The notes under the pieces were generated by a model, which saw only the letters and a list, made by a program, of their open reading frames with translations, was not told where the DNA came from and ran no database searches. Both the position numbers and the translations under genes were made by a program. Source: JBBTCX01 sp038043045 (lineage in GTDB: Bacteria; Planctomycetota; Phycisphaerae; UBA1845). Taken from it: DNA of 20,852 nt. This document shows positions 1 through 9,000 of the stretch, piece by piece; the first letter of the stretch is position 1, and every line of letters begins with the position of its first letter. The stretch is from the NCBI GenBank assembly GCA_038043045.1, contig JBBTCX010000342.1, positions 1 through 20,852 on the forward strand, in the 5' to 3' direction.

Positions 1-333
1 CCACACGACTTCCACTTTGGCACTCGTCACGCCGTCGACTGTTTTGACTTTCGTTTCGACTTCGCCCGGCAGCGTGCCAGCCACCGGGCACATGGGCGAG
101 GTGAGCGTCATCTGCACCGCCACGGCGCCGTCCGCCTGAATTCCAATGTCATAAATCAATCCAAGTTCATAGATGTCAACCGGAATCTCCGGATCATAAC
201 AGGAATGCAGCGCCTCTATGATACTCGACCGGAGCACGTCAATCTTCAATTGATCGACGGGCGATCCTCCAACCTGGGTCGTCTGATCGGCAGCAATTTC
301 TTCCATACGATTACTCAGTGGAGACGGGGTCAT
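1..333 (-). CDS. sufT: SufT-like MIP18/DUF59 Fe-S assembly protein, partial at left edge
   Basis: This is a MIP18/DUF59 family protein, whose members act as accessory factors in Fe-S protein maturation. The visible 111 codons carry the family signature DPEIPVDIYELGLIYD at about residues 47-62 and the MTLTSPMCP block with the conserved Cys at about residue 82. The reading frame is still open at base 1, so the C-terminus, probably a short stretch, lies outside the window. I chose the ATG at 331-333 because GGAG sits 7 bases upstream. A second ATG at 304-306 has no such site. The gene overlaps the end of sufU by 23 bases, so it is very probably co-translated as the last visible gene of the suf operon. 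The first ~30 residues are a polar, variable extension. The family is clear from the motifs. The specific name SufT comes from operon context. Confidence 0.88.
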   Translation of the reverse strand, partial: MTPSPLSNRMEEIAADQTTQVGGSPVDQLKIDVLRSSIIEALHSCYDPEIPVDIYELGLIYDIGIQADGAVAVQMTLTSPMCPVAGTLPGEVETKVKTVDGVTSAKVEVVW

Positions 334-760
334 TCTCTTTCTCCAAGGCGGCTTTCAGTGTATGCCACGCCAACGTCGCGCACTTCACTCGTGTCGGATA
401 TTGGCACACACCGGAAAAAACTTCCAACTTGCCGAGGCCCGAATCGTCCGTCTCCTCGGCGGTTCCCGTCACCAAGGCATGGAAACGAGAGAACATCTCT
501 TTTGCTTCGTCCAACGTCTTACCTCGAAGCGTCTCCGTCATCATCGATGCGGAGGCCGTGGAAATCGCGCAACCGGAACCTTCAAAGGTCACGTCCTTGA
601 CGATTCCTTCTTCGACTTTCACAAAAACAGTGACGCGGTCTCCGCAAAGTGGATTGTATCCTTTGGCGGATCGATGAGCATCGGGCAAGCCGCGATGATT
701 GCGCGGACGCTTGCTGTGGTCGAGAATCATCTCTTGATAAAGGTCGCGTAAATCAGACAT
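311..760 (-). CDS. sufU: SufU sulfur-relay / Fe-S assembly protein
   Basis: SufU accepts persulfide sulfur from SufS through a zinc-bound cysteine site and passes it to the SufBCD scaffold in the cytoplasm. The 149-residue protein has the three expected cysteines: C39 in NPLCGD (with D41), C64 in GSGCAIS and C127 in RVKCATLAW. The insert between the second and third Cys, about residues 95-118, separates SufU from IscU. Its length is normal for the family. The ATG overlaps the sufS stop by one base (TAATG), and GAGGTG lies 8 bases upstream of it. The gene is therefore the fifth of the operon and precedes sufT. It was called SufU rather than IscU because of the insert, the absence of IscU's LPPVK motif and the SufS neighbour. 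Confidence 0.95.
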   Translation of the reverse strand: MSDLRDLYQEMILDHSKRPRNHRGLPDAHRSAKGYNPLCGDRVTVFVKVEEGIVKDVTFEGSGCAISTASASMMTETLRGKTLDEAKEMFSRFHALVTGTAEETDDSGLGKLEVFSGVCQYPTRVKCATLAWHTLKAALEKENDPVSTE

Positions 761-2028
761 TAACGAAACACCTCGATCGCGCGATGCAAAGCGACCACCG
801 TCGCGTCGATCTCTTCCCGAGTATTATAGAATGCCAACGATACTCTCGCTGTAGCGGGGAGCCCGAATCGATCCATCACCGGTTGAGCACAATGGTGGCC
901 GGTTCGAATGGCAATCCCTTCACGATCCAGAACGGTACCAAGGTCGTGAGCATGCACGCCATCCAATACAAAAGAAACCACGGCGGCTTTTTCCCGGGCG
1001 GTCCCGATCAAACGAATCCCCGGAACCGATCCGATCGCCTTCGTCGCATAGGTCAGCAATTGATGTTCATATTCCACGACGGAGGCGCGATCCCACGATT
1101 CCAGATAATCCAACGCGGCGCCAAGTCCGATCGCCCCGGCGATGTCGGGCGTACCCGCTTCAAATTTATAGGGCAAATCGTTGTATTCGGTTTTCTCGAA
1201 CGTCACAGACTTGATCATGTCCCCGCCGCTTTGATACGGCGACATGTCCTCCAACCACTCGCGCTTGGCGTAGAGCGCGCCGATTCCCGTCGGACCGAAC
1301 GCCTTGTGGCCTGAAAAGGTGTAGAAGTCGCAACCGATTTCCCGAACGTTGACGGGCAGGTGCGGAACGGCCTGAGCGCCGTCGAGCATAATCGGAATGC
1401 CATGCCTGTGCACGAGTTCGACGATCGCCCGAACCGGATTGATCGTCCCCAACGCATTGGATACATGGGCGACGGAGACGAAGCGAGTTTGTGCCGTCAG
1501 AAGGCGCTGGAATTCCTCCATGACCAATTCGCCGGTGTCGTCAATTGGCGCCACTTTTAGCAACGCACCAGTCTGTTCACACAAGATCTGCCACGCGACA
1601 ATATTGGAGTGATGCTCCATGGCACTGATGAGAATGTGATCGCCGGGTTTAAGCCGAGGTTTCACAAACGACTGGGCCACCAGATTAATCGCCTCCGTGG
1701 TGCCACGAACGAAAACAATTTCCTCGATCCACTGCGCGTGGAGAAAATCACGAACCCGTAAGCGAGCGTGTTCGTAGGCGTCGGTCGCTTTCTGGCTGAG
1801 CAGATGAATCCCACGATGCACATTGGCGTTGATCCGCGTGTAATAATCCACGATGGCGTCGATCACGCACTGTGGTTTCTGCGCCGTCGCGGCGCTATCC
1901 AGATAAATCAGCGGCTTGCCATGAACCTTTTGTTGCAGAATCGGAAAGTCGGCGCGCACACGATCCACGTCAAACCCGGATGAAACCTGCTCGCGTTTCG
2001 GTCGAAGTTGACCCGCCGCCGTCGTCAT
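760..2028 (-). CDS. sufS: SufS-type cysteine desulfurase (PLP)
   Basis: This PLP-dependent enzyme converts L-cysteine to alanine and loads sulfur on its active-site Cys as a persulfide. The 422-residue protein shows YLDSAATAQKP near residue 42, ISAMEHHSNIV near 135, the PLP lysine K242 in TFSGHKAFGPTG, and the catalytic C380 in RTGHHCAQP. This is the class II (SufS) arrangement. The reading frame is open further upstream to about 2244, but that part lies inside sufD. I chose the ATG at 2026-2028: it forms ATGA with the sufD stop, has GAGGGAG about 8 bases upstream, and gives the usual family length. The gene ends by overlapping the sufU start. Coupling to both neighbours supports one transcript with fixed stoichiometry. 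Confidence 0.96.
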   Translation of the reverse strand: MTTAAGQLRPKREQVSSGFDVDRVRADFPILQQKVHGKPLIYLDSAATAQKPQCVIDAIVDYYTRINANVHRGIHLLSQKATDAYEHARLRVRDFLHAQWIEEIVFVRGTTEAINLVAQSFVKPRLKPGDHILISAMEHHSNIVAWQILCEQTGALLKVAPIDDTGELVMEEFQRLLTAQTRFVSVAHVSNALGTINPVRAIVELVHRHGIPIMLDGAQAVPHLPVNVREIGCDFYTFSGHKAFGPTGIGALYAKREWLEDMSPYQSGGDMIKSVTFEKTEYNDLPYKFEAGTPDIAGAIGLGAALDYLESWDRASVVEYEHQLLTYATKAIGSVPGIRLIGTAREKAAVVSFVLDGVHAHDLGTVLDREGIAIRTGHHCAQPVMDRFGLPATARVSLAFYNTREEIDATVVALHRAIEVFR

Positions 2029-3371
2029 CCTCTCGACTCCCTCAATTCCCCCGCGCGTGGAAGCCTGGCCAACACCAGCGCCTCGACAGATAACCGCAAA
2101 GACTCCTGTTTCATCCGCGATAAACTCTCCCCTACGAATGCATAGATCAGCAAATTCCGAGCATCCTGTTCGGACAGTCCGCGAGAACGCAGGTAAAACA
2201 CGGCGTTGGCGTCGATCTGTCCGATCGTAGCTCCGTGCGTGCACTTCACGTCGTCGGCGTAAATCTCCAGTTGCGGTTTCGTGTCGATTTGGGCTCGGTC
2301 CGTAAGGAGTAAATTCATGTTCGACTGCTTCGCGTCGGTTTTTTGAGCGTCTTTGTGAACGATAATTCGGCCCGCGAAAACCGCGTGCGATTCGTCATCC
2401 ATAATGCCCTTGTAATACTGTCGACTATCGCAATGCGGCTTGGCGTGTTCAACACGCATATGATTGTCCGCGTGTTGGTCGCCGCCGAGGACATAAAGGC
2501 CATTGAGAAGCGATTGGGCACCTTCTCCGTTCAGAACCGGATGGACGTTATTGCGAACCAAAGACCCGCCAAGCAAGATGGAATGCGACGCAAAGTTGCT
2601 ATTGCGATGTTGCTCGACTCGAAGCGTCGAAACATTGTACGACGACGGTGCGTCGCGTTCGATCATGTAATGTTCCACGACGGCGTTTTCCCCGGCCACC
2701 ACTTCGGTCACGGCATTCGTGAAATAAACGGAATCCGCGACGGCGACATAGCTTTCGACGACGGCAACTTGGCTGTTGGCCTCGGCCACGATCAGATTTC
2801 GCGGATGACAGGCCGTGGCTTCGGCGGAGGCCGTCGAAATAAAGACGACATGAATCGGCTTTTCTACAATGACACCTGGTGACACGTGAACGACCGCGCC
2901 GCAGCCAAACAACGCCGCATTGAGGGCCACAAAGGCGTCTCGATCGGTGTCGGCATATCGACACAGGTGTTCCTGCAAAAACGCGCCGTCCTTGACCAGA
3001 GCCTGTGCCACGTCTGTGACACGCACTCCATCGGAAAGTCCCTTGAGATCGCTGAGTTCCGCGCTGAAGTACCCATCCACAAAAACGATGCAGGCGGCGG
3101 CATTCTCCGTGCATACGAGTTCGGCACATTGTTGTGGCGATGGAATACGAAGCGGTTTTTGCGACGCAAGAAACGGGGTCTGGCCGATTCGGTCAACGTT
3201 CGTAAACCGCCAATCTTCATCCTCAGTCGTCGGAAAACCGACGTCCGAAAAGCGATCCATGGCGCGAGAACGGATATTTGAAAGCCAACCCGGTTCGTTT
3301 CTTTTTCGCCGAGAGAGAGCTTGCTCAAACTGAGCCTGGTAGGAGCTTTGAACTTGCGTCAGGGTATCCAT
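2025..3371 (-). CDS. sufD: SufD, Fe-S scaffold subunit
   Basis: SufD pairs with SufB and the ATPase SufC to form the scaffold on which Fe-S clusters are built. The 448-residue protein begins with the family's helical N-terminal part, which contains the TTEDEDWRFTNVD motif near residue 48. It then runs into the right-handed beta-helix core with HNVHPVLNGEGA and MRVEHAKPHCDSRQYYKG. Near the C-terminus it has KCTHGATIGQID, whose His is the conserved SufD residue. Length is normal. AAGGA lies 11 bases before the ATG. It starts 52 bases after the sufC stop and ends in a 4-base ATGA overlap with sufS. It was assigned to SufD rather than SufB by the shorter length, the WRFTN motif and the presence of a separate clear sufB upstream. 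Confidence 0.95.
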   Translation of the reverse strand: MDTLTQVQSSYQAQFEQALSRRKRNEPGWLSNIRSRAMDRFSDVGFPTTEDEDWRFTNVDRIGQTPFLASQKPLRIPSPQQCAELVCTENAAACIVFVDGYFSAELSDLKGLSDGVRVTDVAQALVKDGAFLQEHLCRYADTDRDAFVALNAALFGCGAVVHVSPGVIVEKPIHVVFISTASAEATACHPRNLIVAEANSQVAVVESYVAVADSVYFTNAVTEVVAGENAVVEHYMIERDAPSSYNVSTLRVEQHRNSNFASHSILLGGSLVRNNVHPVLNGEGAQSLLNGLYVLGGDQHADNHMRVEHAKPHCDSRQYYKGIMDDESHAVFAGRIIVHKDAQKTDAKQSNMNLLLTDRAQIDTKPQLEIYADDVKCTHGATIGQIDANAVFYLRSRGLSEQDARNLLIYAFVGESLSRMKQESLRLSVEALVLARLPRAGELRESRG

Positions 3372-3423
3372 GAGTCATTCATTCCTTGCTTTGCCTGGAC
3401 AAATAGCGCCAACTTGCCCACCG

Positions 3424-4209
3424 CTAATGAGCGGATGCGACTGCGGGTCGATTGTTCGTTCGAGCGTTCGCCGGCGCAATCCAACCATAACCCTTTGACT
3501 CCAGCTCCAACGCCAATTCCTTCCCACCGGACTTCACGATCCGACCATCCACCAATACATGGACGAAATCCGGCACAATGTAATTCAGAAGCCGCTGATA
3601 GTGAGTCACCACAACCACCGCTCGCTCGGGCGAACGCAATTTGTTCACCCCGTCCGAGACAATTCGCAACGCGTCAATATCGAGTCCGGAATCGGTCTCA
3701 TCAAGAATGGCCAACTTCGGCTCCAACACGGCCATCTGGAAGATCTCATTGCGTTTTTTCTCACCGCCGGAGAATCCTTCATTGACGGCACGATTGAGAA
3801 GTCGTTCATCCAAATCCACGAACTTGGCCTTTTCACGAACAAGCTTGAGAAAATCCACCGCGTCAATATCCTCCAATCCGCGAGCCTTGCGAATGGAGTT
3901 CAGCGCCGTGCGTAGAAAATAATTCGTGCCAACGCCCGGCAGTTCGACCGGATATTGAAACGCAAGGAACACGCCCTTTTGCGCCCGCTCTTCCGGCGGA
4001 AGCGCAAGCAAATCTTCGCCCTCGTAGAGCACTTCGCCTTTGGTTACGGTGAATGCACTATGCCCGGCCAACACCTGGGCCAACGTGCTCTTCCCCGACC
4101 CGTTAGGCCCCATGATCGAGTGAACCTCTCCGGCGCGAACCGTGAGATTCACCCCTTTAAGGATTTCATGGCCTTCTATTTCCGCGTGTAAATCTCGAAT
4201 CTCTAGCAT
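3424..4209 (-). CDS. sufC: SufC, Fe-S assembly ABC ATPase
   Basis: SufC is the cytoplasmic ABC-type ATPase of the SufBCD complex; it is not a membrane transporter. The 261 residues contain Walker A GPNGSGKST at 34-42, the signature FSGGEKKRNEIFQM (the SGGEKKR variant typical of SufC) and Walker B with catalytic Glu in LAILDETDSGLD. The H-motif is in VVVTHYQRLL. The start context is weak (GAGTTGTTGCA before ATG), so expression may rest on the position in the operon. It lies 57 bases after sufB and 52 bases before sufD. Length and all motifs match the family. Confidence 0.96.
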   Translation of the reverse strand: MLEIRDLHAEIEGHEILKGVNLTVRAGEVHSIMGPNGSGKSTLAQVLAGHSAFTVTKGEVLYEGEDLLALPPEERAQKGVFLAFQYPVELPGVGTNYFLRTALNSIRKARGLEDIDAVDFLKLVREKAKFVDLDERLLNRAVNEGFSGGEKKRNEIFQMAVLEPKLAILDETDSGLDIDALRIVSDGVNKLRSPERAVVVVTHYQRLLNYIVPDFVHVLVDGRIVKSGGKELALELESKGYGWIAPANARTNNRPAVASAH

Positions 4210-4266
4210 TGCAACAACTCGTTTCGACTAAGAACTATCCAATTACAATATTACCAGATAACCAAA

Positions 4267-5712
4267 TCACCCGACGCTTCCCTCTAGGCTCACCGCCAGC
4301 AATTTCTGAGCCTCCACAGCGAATTCCATCGGCAATTCTCGAAAAACCTCCTTGCAAAACCCGTTCACAATCATCGACACCGCGTCTTCCTTGGAGATAC
4401 CGCGCTGGTTGCAATAAAAAATCTGATCCTCGCCGATCTTCGACGTGGAGGCTTCGTGCTCCATTTGCGCCGTGCTGTTCTTCACCTCAATATAAGGAAA
4501 CGTGTGCGCCCCACACTTGTCCCCGATCAACATCGAATCGCATTGGGTGTAATTCCTCGCGTTCGCCGCACCCTTCAAGATCTTCACTTGCCCACGATAC
4601 GTATTCTGACCAAAACCCGCCGAGATTCCCTTCGAAACGATGTTACTGCGCGTGTTCTTTCCAATGTGAATCATCTTCGTGCCGGTGTCCGCCTGCTGCC
4701 GATGGTTGGTCAAAGCCACGGAGTAAAACTCCCCCACCGAGTTGTCACCCTGCAGAATACAGCTTGGATACTTCCACGTGATGGCCGATCCGGTTTCTAC
4801 CTGCGTCCAAGAAACATGCGAATTCCGTCCCTGGCATTTACCACGCTTGGTTACGAAATTGTAGATCCCGCCCTTGCCGTCCTTATCCCCCGGATACCAA
4901 TTCTGAATGGTGGAATACTTAATCGTTGCGTCATCCAGCGCCACCAACTCGACCACCGCCGCGTGTAATTGATTTTCATCCCGCATCGGCGCCGTGCAGC
5001 CTTCCAGATAACTTACGCACGCCCCTTCATCCGCGATGATCAAAGTACGTTCGAACTGTCCGGTCGCGCTGGCATTGATACGAAAATACGTCGAAAGCTC
5101 CATCGGACAACGAACGCCCTTGGGAACGTAAACGAAAGATCCGTCGCTGAAAACCGCCGAATTCAGGGTTGCAAAGAAATTGTCAGAATAAGGCACCACC
5201 GATCCCAAGTACTTTTTAATGAGATCGGAGTGTTCCCGAACCGCCTCGGAAAAGGAACAAAAAATAATCCCCAACTCCGCAAGCTTACCCTTAAAAGTCG
5301 TCGCAACCGAAACGCTATCAAACACCGCATCGACGGCGACTCCCGCCAGCAACTCCCGCTCTCGCAGAGGAATACCAAGCTTTTCATACGTTTCGAGCAA
5401 TTTTGGATCCACCTCATCCAAGCTCTTCAGTCCTGCCTTCTGTTTTGGCGCCGAGTAATACACGATAGCTTGATAGTCTATGGGCGGATACTGAACATTG
5501 GGCCAAGTCGGCTCTTTCATCGTAAGCCAATGACGATAAGCCTTCAATCGCCAATCGAGCATGAAAGCAGGTTCGCCCTTTTTCACGGAAATCGCCCGAA
5601 TGACGTCTTCATTAAGACCCGGAGGTAGACTGTCGGCGTCGATATCAGTGACGAAACCGTATTTGTATTCTTGTTTTGCCCAATTATCGATCGTACTGGT
5701 TGGCGTGGTCAT
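4267..5712 (-). CDS. sufB: SufB, Fe-S scaffold subunit
   Basis: SufB is the main scaffold on which the nascent Fe-S cluster forms. The 481-residue protein has KKGEPAFMLDWRLKAYRHW near the N-terminus, FVYVPKGVRCPMELSTYFRIN in the middle and SYLEGCTAP. Near the C-terminus it has SMLIGDKCGAHTFPYIEV, whose Cys is the conserved acceptor region of SufB. The tail NGFCKEVFRELPMEFAVEAQKLL is also typical. AGGAG lies 8 bases upstream of the ATG. It is the first gene of the operon, behind a leader with a GC hairpin (5759-5782) and a possible promoter. No sufA or Rrf2/SufR regulator gene is visible next to it. Length is normal. Confidence 0.97.
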   Translation of the reverse strand: MTTPTSTIDNWAKQEYKYGFVTDIDADSLPPGLNEDVIRAISVKKGEPAFMLDWRLKAYRHWLTMKEPTWPNVQYPPIDYQAIVYYSAPKQKAGLKSLDEVDPKLLETYEKLGIPLRERELLAGVAVDAVFDSVSVATTFKGKLAELGIIFCSFSEAVREHSDLIKKYLGSVVPYSDNFFATLNSAVFSDGSFVYVPKGVRCPMELSTYFRINASATGQFERTLIIADEGACVSYLEGCTAPMRDENQLHAAVVELVALDDATIKYSTIQNWYPGDKDGKGGIYNFVTKRGKCQGRNSHVSWTQVETGSAITWKYPSCILQGDNSVGEFYSVALTNHRQQADTGTKMIHIGKNTRSNIVSKGISAGFGQNTYRGQVKILKGAANARNYTQCDSMLIGDKCGAHTFPYIEVKNSTAQMEHEASTSKIGEDQIFYCNQRGISKEDAVSMIVNGFCKEVFRELPMEFAVEAQKLLAVSLEGSVG

Positions 5713-5758
5713 TCGACCGGCTCCTGAGGTTGTTTCAGTTTTGACCTACAGCCGGAAG

Positions 5759-5782
5759 GCCCGGGTTGTTGCCAACCCGGGC
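5759..5782 (-). promoter_or_regulatory. GC-rich hairpin in the sufB leader
   Basis: A perfect 10-bp inverted repeat, GCCCGGGTTG / CAACCCGGGC, with a 4-base loop (5769-5772) ends 47 bases before the sufB ATG. It is not followed by a T tract in either direction, so it does not look like an intrinsic terminator. It could stabilise the 5' end of the suf mRNA or bind a regulator as a palindrome. Its role is unknown. Confidence 0.55.
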
Positions 5783-5880
5783 GTCCGATCCTCTCTCGAA
5801 TTAGTTCAGCAACACTTCATTTTTCAGCCGCCTTCCCACCTTCCATCCATCGACGGAAGTCGGAATCGGATATAGTACCT

Positions 5881-5908
5881 ATTTGATCCTAATTCAGTCT
5901 AGTGTCAA
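5881..5908 (-). promoter_or_regulatory. candidate promoter of the suf operon
   Basis: On the minus strand a perfect -35 box TTGACA (5903-5908) is followed, after 16 bases, by TCAAAT (5881-5886), which matches four of six -10 positions including the final T. It lies about 170 bases upstream of sufB and just downstream of the neighbouring gene's terminator, which is where a suf promoter is expected. The -10 is weak. An activator or repressor of the Rrf2/IscR kind could act here, but that is only inferred. Confidence 0.35.
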
Positions 5909-5949
5909 GTGACTCAGAATTCAACGGACCCAAGTGTTACATTTTGGAA

Positions 5950-5990
5950 AAACCAGGGGTCGCCCGACGCTTAACCGCCGAACGACCCCT
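5950..5990 (-). terminator. intrinsic terminator after the 1306-residue secreted protein gene
   Basis: The 8-bp stem AGGGGTCG / CGACCCCT (5955-5962 with 5983-5990) encloses a 20-base loop. Read on the minus strand it is followed by GGTTTTT. It begins 28 bases after the stop codon of the large secreted-protein gene, so it should end the two-gene unit before the suf leader. On the plus strand the same stem runs straight into TTTTT, so it may work in both directions. The long loop lowers confidence slightly. Confidence 0.65.
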
Positions 5991-6017
5991 TTTTACTCGC
6001 CCAGCCAACAGGCCAGA

Positions 6018-9000
6018 CTACGGCTGGATTTCTCCGGTGATCCCCAGGTAGTCACCGAAATCGGGGTCTCCGCCAACCACGTCGATCGCAATCAGTCGTG
6101 GATTCAGGAAATTCACGAACCCATTCAGGGTCAAGCCGTTGGCACACAACGGTGGTGTCGAATTCTCAATTGCGTGCATGATATCATCAATCTGCGGTCC
6201 GTTGCCGCCGGCATCAAGCAGCGCGTCATCATCGGTCGCGCTGGCGGCGCCGCATACGACCCCGAGCTTACGTATCGACGCCTGCACCGAAATCGGCGTC
6301 GTCACGATACCCGGCTTGTTGTCCTCGCAAGGCATGAACTCCATCTCCGTCATGATGTTGAGATCAAGACAAACGGCGAACAGATTGCAATCGCCCACCG
6401 CAGACGCACCCTGAGCAAAACAGCCACGCAGTGTCAGCAAGTCGCCATCCAATCCATTGTTGTCTCGATCGGCTACCATGGCCACAGATAGGTCGTTCAT
6501 TCGCAACGCCGTTTCCACCGGTGGTGTCGCCGCGTTGTCCGTAATCAACAATCGCGGCGGCACTTCTTGTTGAGCGCAAATCAGCAGCGGCGTTGCAGTC
6601 GTTAGATTGAGCTGCTGAACTCTGGAGCATGTGCCTCGTTCGATAATCCCCAGTCCGCCACCGACAACCACGGGAATCGTCGCGCAATCCTCGCCCTTGA
6701 AACCATGACATTGCCCCTGAAGGGCCGCAGTCACGTTCGGATTGCTCCCCACGATCGATTCACAATCTGCCGCCAGATTCAATACATCTCCCGCCGTTTT
6801 CCCGGTCGACTGACATTGGGCCTTCAATAACCCCGACGCCGTTGCACTCGCAAAAAGCTGATTCATCGTATCGTCGGCGATGGCAATGTATGCATCTTCC
6901 GCGCCGGCCACTAACGACGGCACCGACGGTGGAGGACCGGGCGTAAGCACGGCCCCCGGTGTCGGAGGAAGACTCGGATCGATGGCCACCGTCGAGAACG
7001 TAGCCTTGAGACTTGCCACCAATCCCGCATTCGGCGCCCCGCGAATCTCCACGACGTCCAAATCGGCCATCAAAGTCTGCATGAACTCCGAGACCGTCTC
7101 CTCGTCAACCTTAATCTCCTTCAATTCAATCGGGTCCGGTTGCGAAGCCCCCAATGCCGCTTTGACTTCGTCGGCGTTGGTCACGTCGATGGATGGAATC
7201 AACAGATCGAGCAGTGCGTTGTCCGCGAGACCGAAGGTAAGAATCTGCACGATCGCATTGCCGATGACCACGAGTCCTGCGCAGAGATCGCAACCCCAAC
7301 AACCGACATCCGACGTGTTGCTCAGCTCATCCGTCGTGGATGTGCCTTCGAAGAACGTCGGCTCGGCAGGCATGTCGATACCCTTCAAGTTGTTTTCGGT
7401 GATATCGAATTCCATAATTGCCCCGACAATATGAGTCACCGTTCGTGCGTGAACTCGTGTCCGGGCGAAGCATTCGCCGAAGATTCCTTCGTCCTCACAA
7501 GTTCCGTCGGCTCCGAAGAATACATCCAACGGCGGAAGGTTGATGGTTACGTGCATCTTGTCGGTCATGAAATCCACGTCGCAGGAAATAAGAGCGGCGT
7601 TGCCCGTGGCATGTGGGGCGACAGGACGGAACTTCACGTCCGGATCGCAGCAGCAATCCACGCCGACCTCGATAATGATAGGATGCTGCTCCGCCTCTTG
7701 AAGCTTCTGTCGAACGCGATCGATGAATTGCTGTCCGGCTTCCTGACATCGAGCGTCAAAATGCGCCTGCAACGCCTGCGGGCTTAACCCCACCACAAAG
7801 GCGTTGGGAACATCGACGGCTTCCTGATCCACCGCCCCCACTGCAAAATACAGCGTCGCAAAAGTGCGGTTGCCATTCTCATCCAAACAATCGACCACCA
7901 GCCGATTGGACCCACGATCGAAAGTCCCCGTCGGACCATTCCCGGTGGCCAAATCCATCGCCAGATTGGTTTGCCCTATCGCACGATTGAAAAACAATTT
8001 ATACGTATCCGCAGAATTTTCGCCGTCGCCAGGCGTGAAAAGCTGACCTGAAGTATCCACCGGAGCGTCGTTGATCACCAACACGTCAATCGGCGTGCCA
8101 CTGCATACTTGCCCGATGACAGGAGTTGGCACAACGGCCGTGACTTGACCTGGTGTGGGCGACGTTATCTGAATCTCAAACCCAGCCGACTGTCCCTTGT
8201 CGCGAACATCGTCGACAAAGCACGTCGACGGTACGGGAGTCGGCAACGCGCCGGGTGCGGGATTGCCGTCCACCACCACAAAATGTCCGCCGCCGCCCAG
8301 ACCGCCCAGATTCATGCTGAGAACATTCTGGCTCAACGTCTCGCCATTGGACCACCGCACGATGAGTTCGGTCACTTCCACCATGTTTCCATTGATCATC
8401 ACCGTGCCACTGTATGGCCCGCCTGGAAACGCCGTGGAAGGATCGATTCCCAATTCATCGAGCAAATCCACGCCGTCGACTTTGACAAACAGACTGGCCG
8501 GATCAACCAGCGGGATGGCCGCCAGGACCGGAGTAACATCTCCGTCCGACGAACTGACCACTTGTCCAGAAGGCTCGACCACGTCGAGATACGGCGTGTT
8601 CGAACAAAACGCCTGTTTGCGAACGCCTTGATCCTCGACCGTCACCACCAACAACGCAATCGGCGCATGAATTCGATGTCGACCATCGCGCGAGCGAATC
8701 TCGATGCAATCATTTGGCCACTTCAACGCGGCCAATTCCAACACGTCGCCATTCTCGACATCCAACGTTCGCACCACGGTTCCATCTTGGGCGAACGCTT
8801 GAACTTCCGCTGTAACGAGCGCATTCGGGCCGATCCCACCGACTTCGAATTGCACACGCTGCCAACTCGTGCAGTCATGATTGGTGTTCGTCTTTCCGCG
8901 CCCCAGTAAATTCGGAAGCGCGCACGCCACCGTAATGGCATCGAGATTGCAATTCACATCAGCAAGATCGACGAGCCCGTCGCAATCGTTATCCACACCG

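Noticed and set aside
2029..2244. 72-residue N-terminal extension of SufS
   Set aside because: It lies entirely inside sufD, is unlike SufS sequences, and the ATG at 2028 has both a ribosome site and the coupled ATGA overlap.
5759..5782. sufB leader hairpin as an intrinsic terminator or attenuator
   Set aside because: No T tract follows in either direction.
8109..8909. 266-codon plus-strand open frame opposite the large secreted protein gene
   Set aside because: It is an antisense frame of a well-supported secreted protein; the product is rich in Arg/His with no family pattern.
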